A stretch of DNA of 14,056 nt from Ruminococcaceae bacterium UBA1734 (GTDB lineage Bacteria > Bacillota > Clostridia > Oscillospirales > Acutalibacteraceae). The stretch lies in the NCBI GenBank assembly GCA_002315765.1, contig DCIE01000007.1:57392-71447 (forward strand), written 5' to 3'. Every line of letters begins with the position of its first letter. Positions within the stretch are counted from its first letter, which is position 1. Position numbers and translations under genes: made by a program. Shown here one piece after another: positions 14,048-14,056 of the stretch. The notes below the pieces were generated by a model, which saw nothing but the letters and a program-made list of their open reading frames with translations, was not told the DNA's origin and made no database searches.

Positions 14048-14056
14048 AAGGATAGC

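Noticed and set aside
1..14056. CRISPR array or long tandem repeats
   Set aside because: No regularly spaced direct repeats were seen. The only repeats found are the short ones reported.

Overview
The window looks like chromosome of a low-GC, Gram-positive, spore-forming member of the Clostridia, probably an uncultured gut lineage. The evidence is a complete spoIIAA-spoIIAB-sigF operon, the valS-folC gene order that is common in Firmicutes, AGGAGG-type ribosome binding sites, an A/T-rich composition, and a TnpX/TndX-like large serine recombinase of the kind carried by clostridial transposons. I cannot name the species from sequence alone.

Layout. (1) Positions 1-484 hold the downstream part of a minus-strand gene for a secreted or surface protein, cut off at the window edge on one side and at about 480-510 on the other. 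(2) Positions 485 to about 2650 are one end of a mobile element: a truncated reading frame, a TnpW-like small protein, and a large serine recombinase with Resolvase, Recombinase, zinc-ribbon and DUF4368-type regions. The rest of the element is missing, and it abuts the broken surface-protein gene directly, so this is a remnant, a rearrangement or an assembly join. (3) Positions 2769-2940 are a compact minus-strand tRNA-Pro(CGG) unit with a consensus promoter and a strong terminator. (4) Positions 2979-7287 are a divergently transcribed operon for an atypical type II topoisomerase (B and A subunits). (5) Positions 7434-11340 are valS and folC, each preceded by a stem-loop. (6) Positions 11443-12865 are the sporulation sigma factor operon: SpoIIAA (anti-anti-sigma), SpoIIAB (anti-sigma kinase) and sigma F. 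(7) Positions 13014-13970 are a membrane-anchored family 2 glycosyltransferase with diverged active-site motifs. (8) The right edge carries an A/T-rich UP-like tract and a TTGACA box, probably the start of the promoter of a gene outside the window.

The most unusual signal is the roughly 150-base gap between sigF and the glycosyltransferase. It contains several nested or mutually exclusive stem-loops, a terminator, and a perfect 17-base inverted repeat. The right arm of that repeat covers the Shine-Dalgarno sequence and the first two bases of the glycosyltransferase start codon, and its left arm overlaps the terminator. This has the architecture of a cis-acting RNA switch. The same 13-base Shine-Dalgarno context also occurs in front of spoIIAB, so the upstream arm could in principle pair with that site too. 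I do not recognise the structure as a named riboswitch class.

Functionally the window is mostly core: translation (tRNA-Pro, ValRS), folate metabolism (FolC), chromosome topology, and commitment to the forespore programme. Mobile-element debris lies at the left end.
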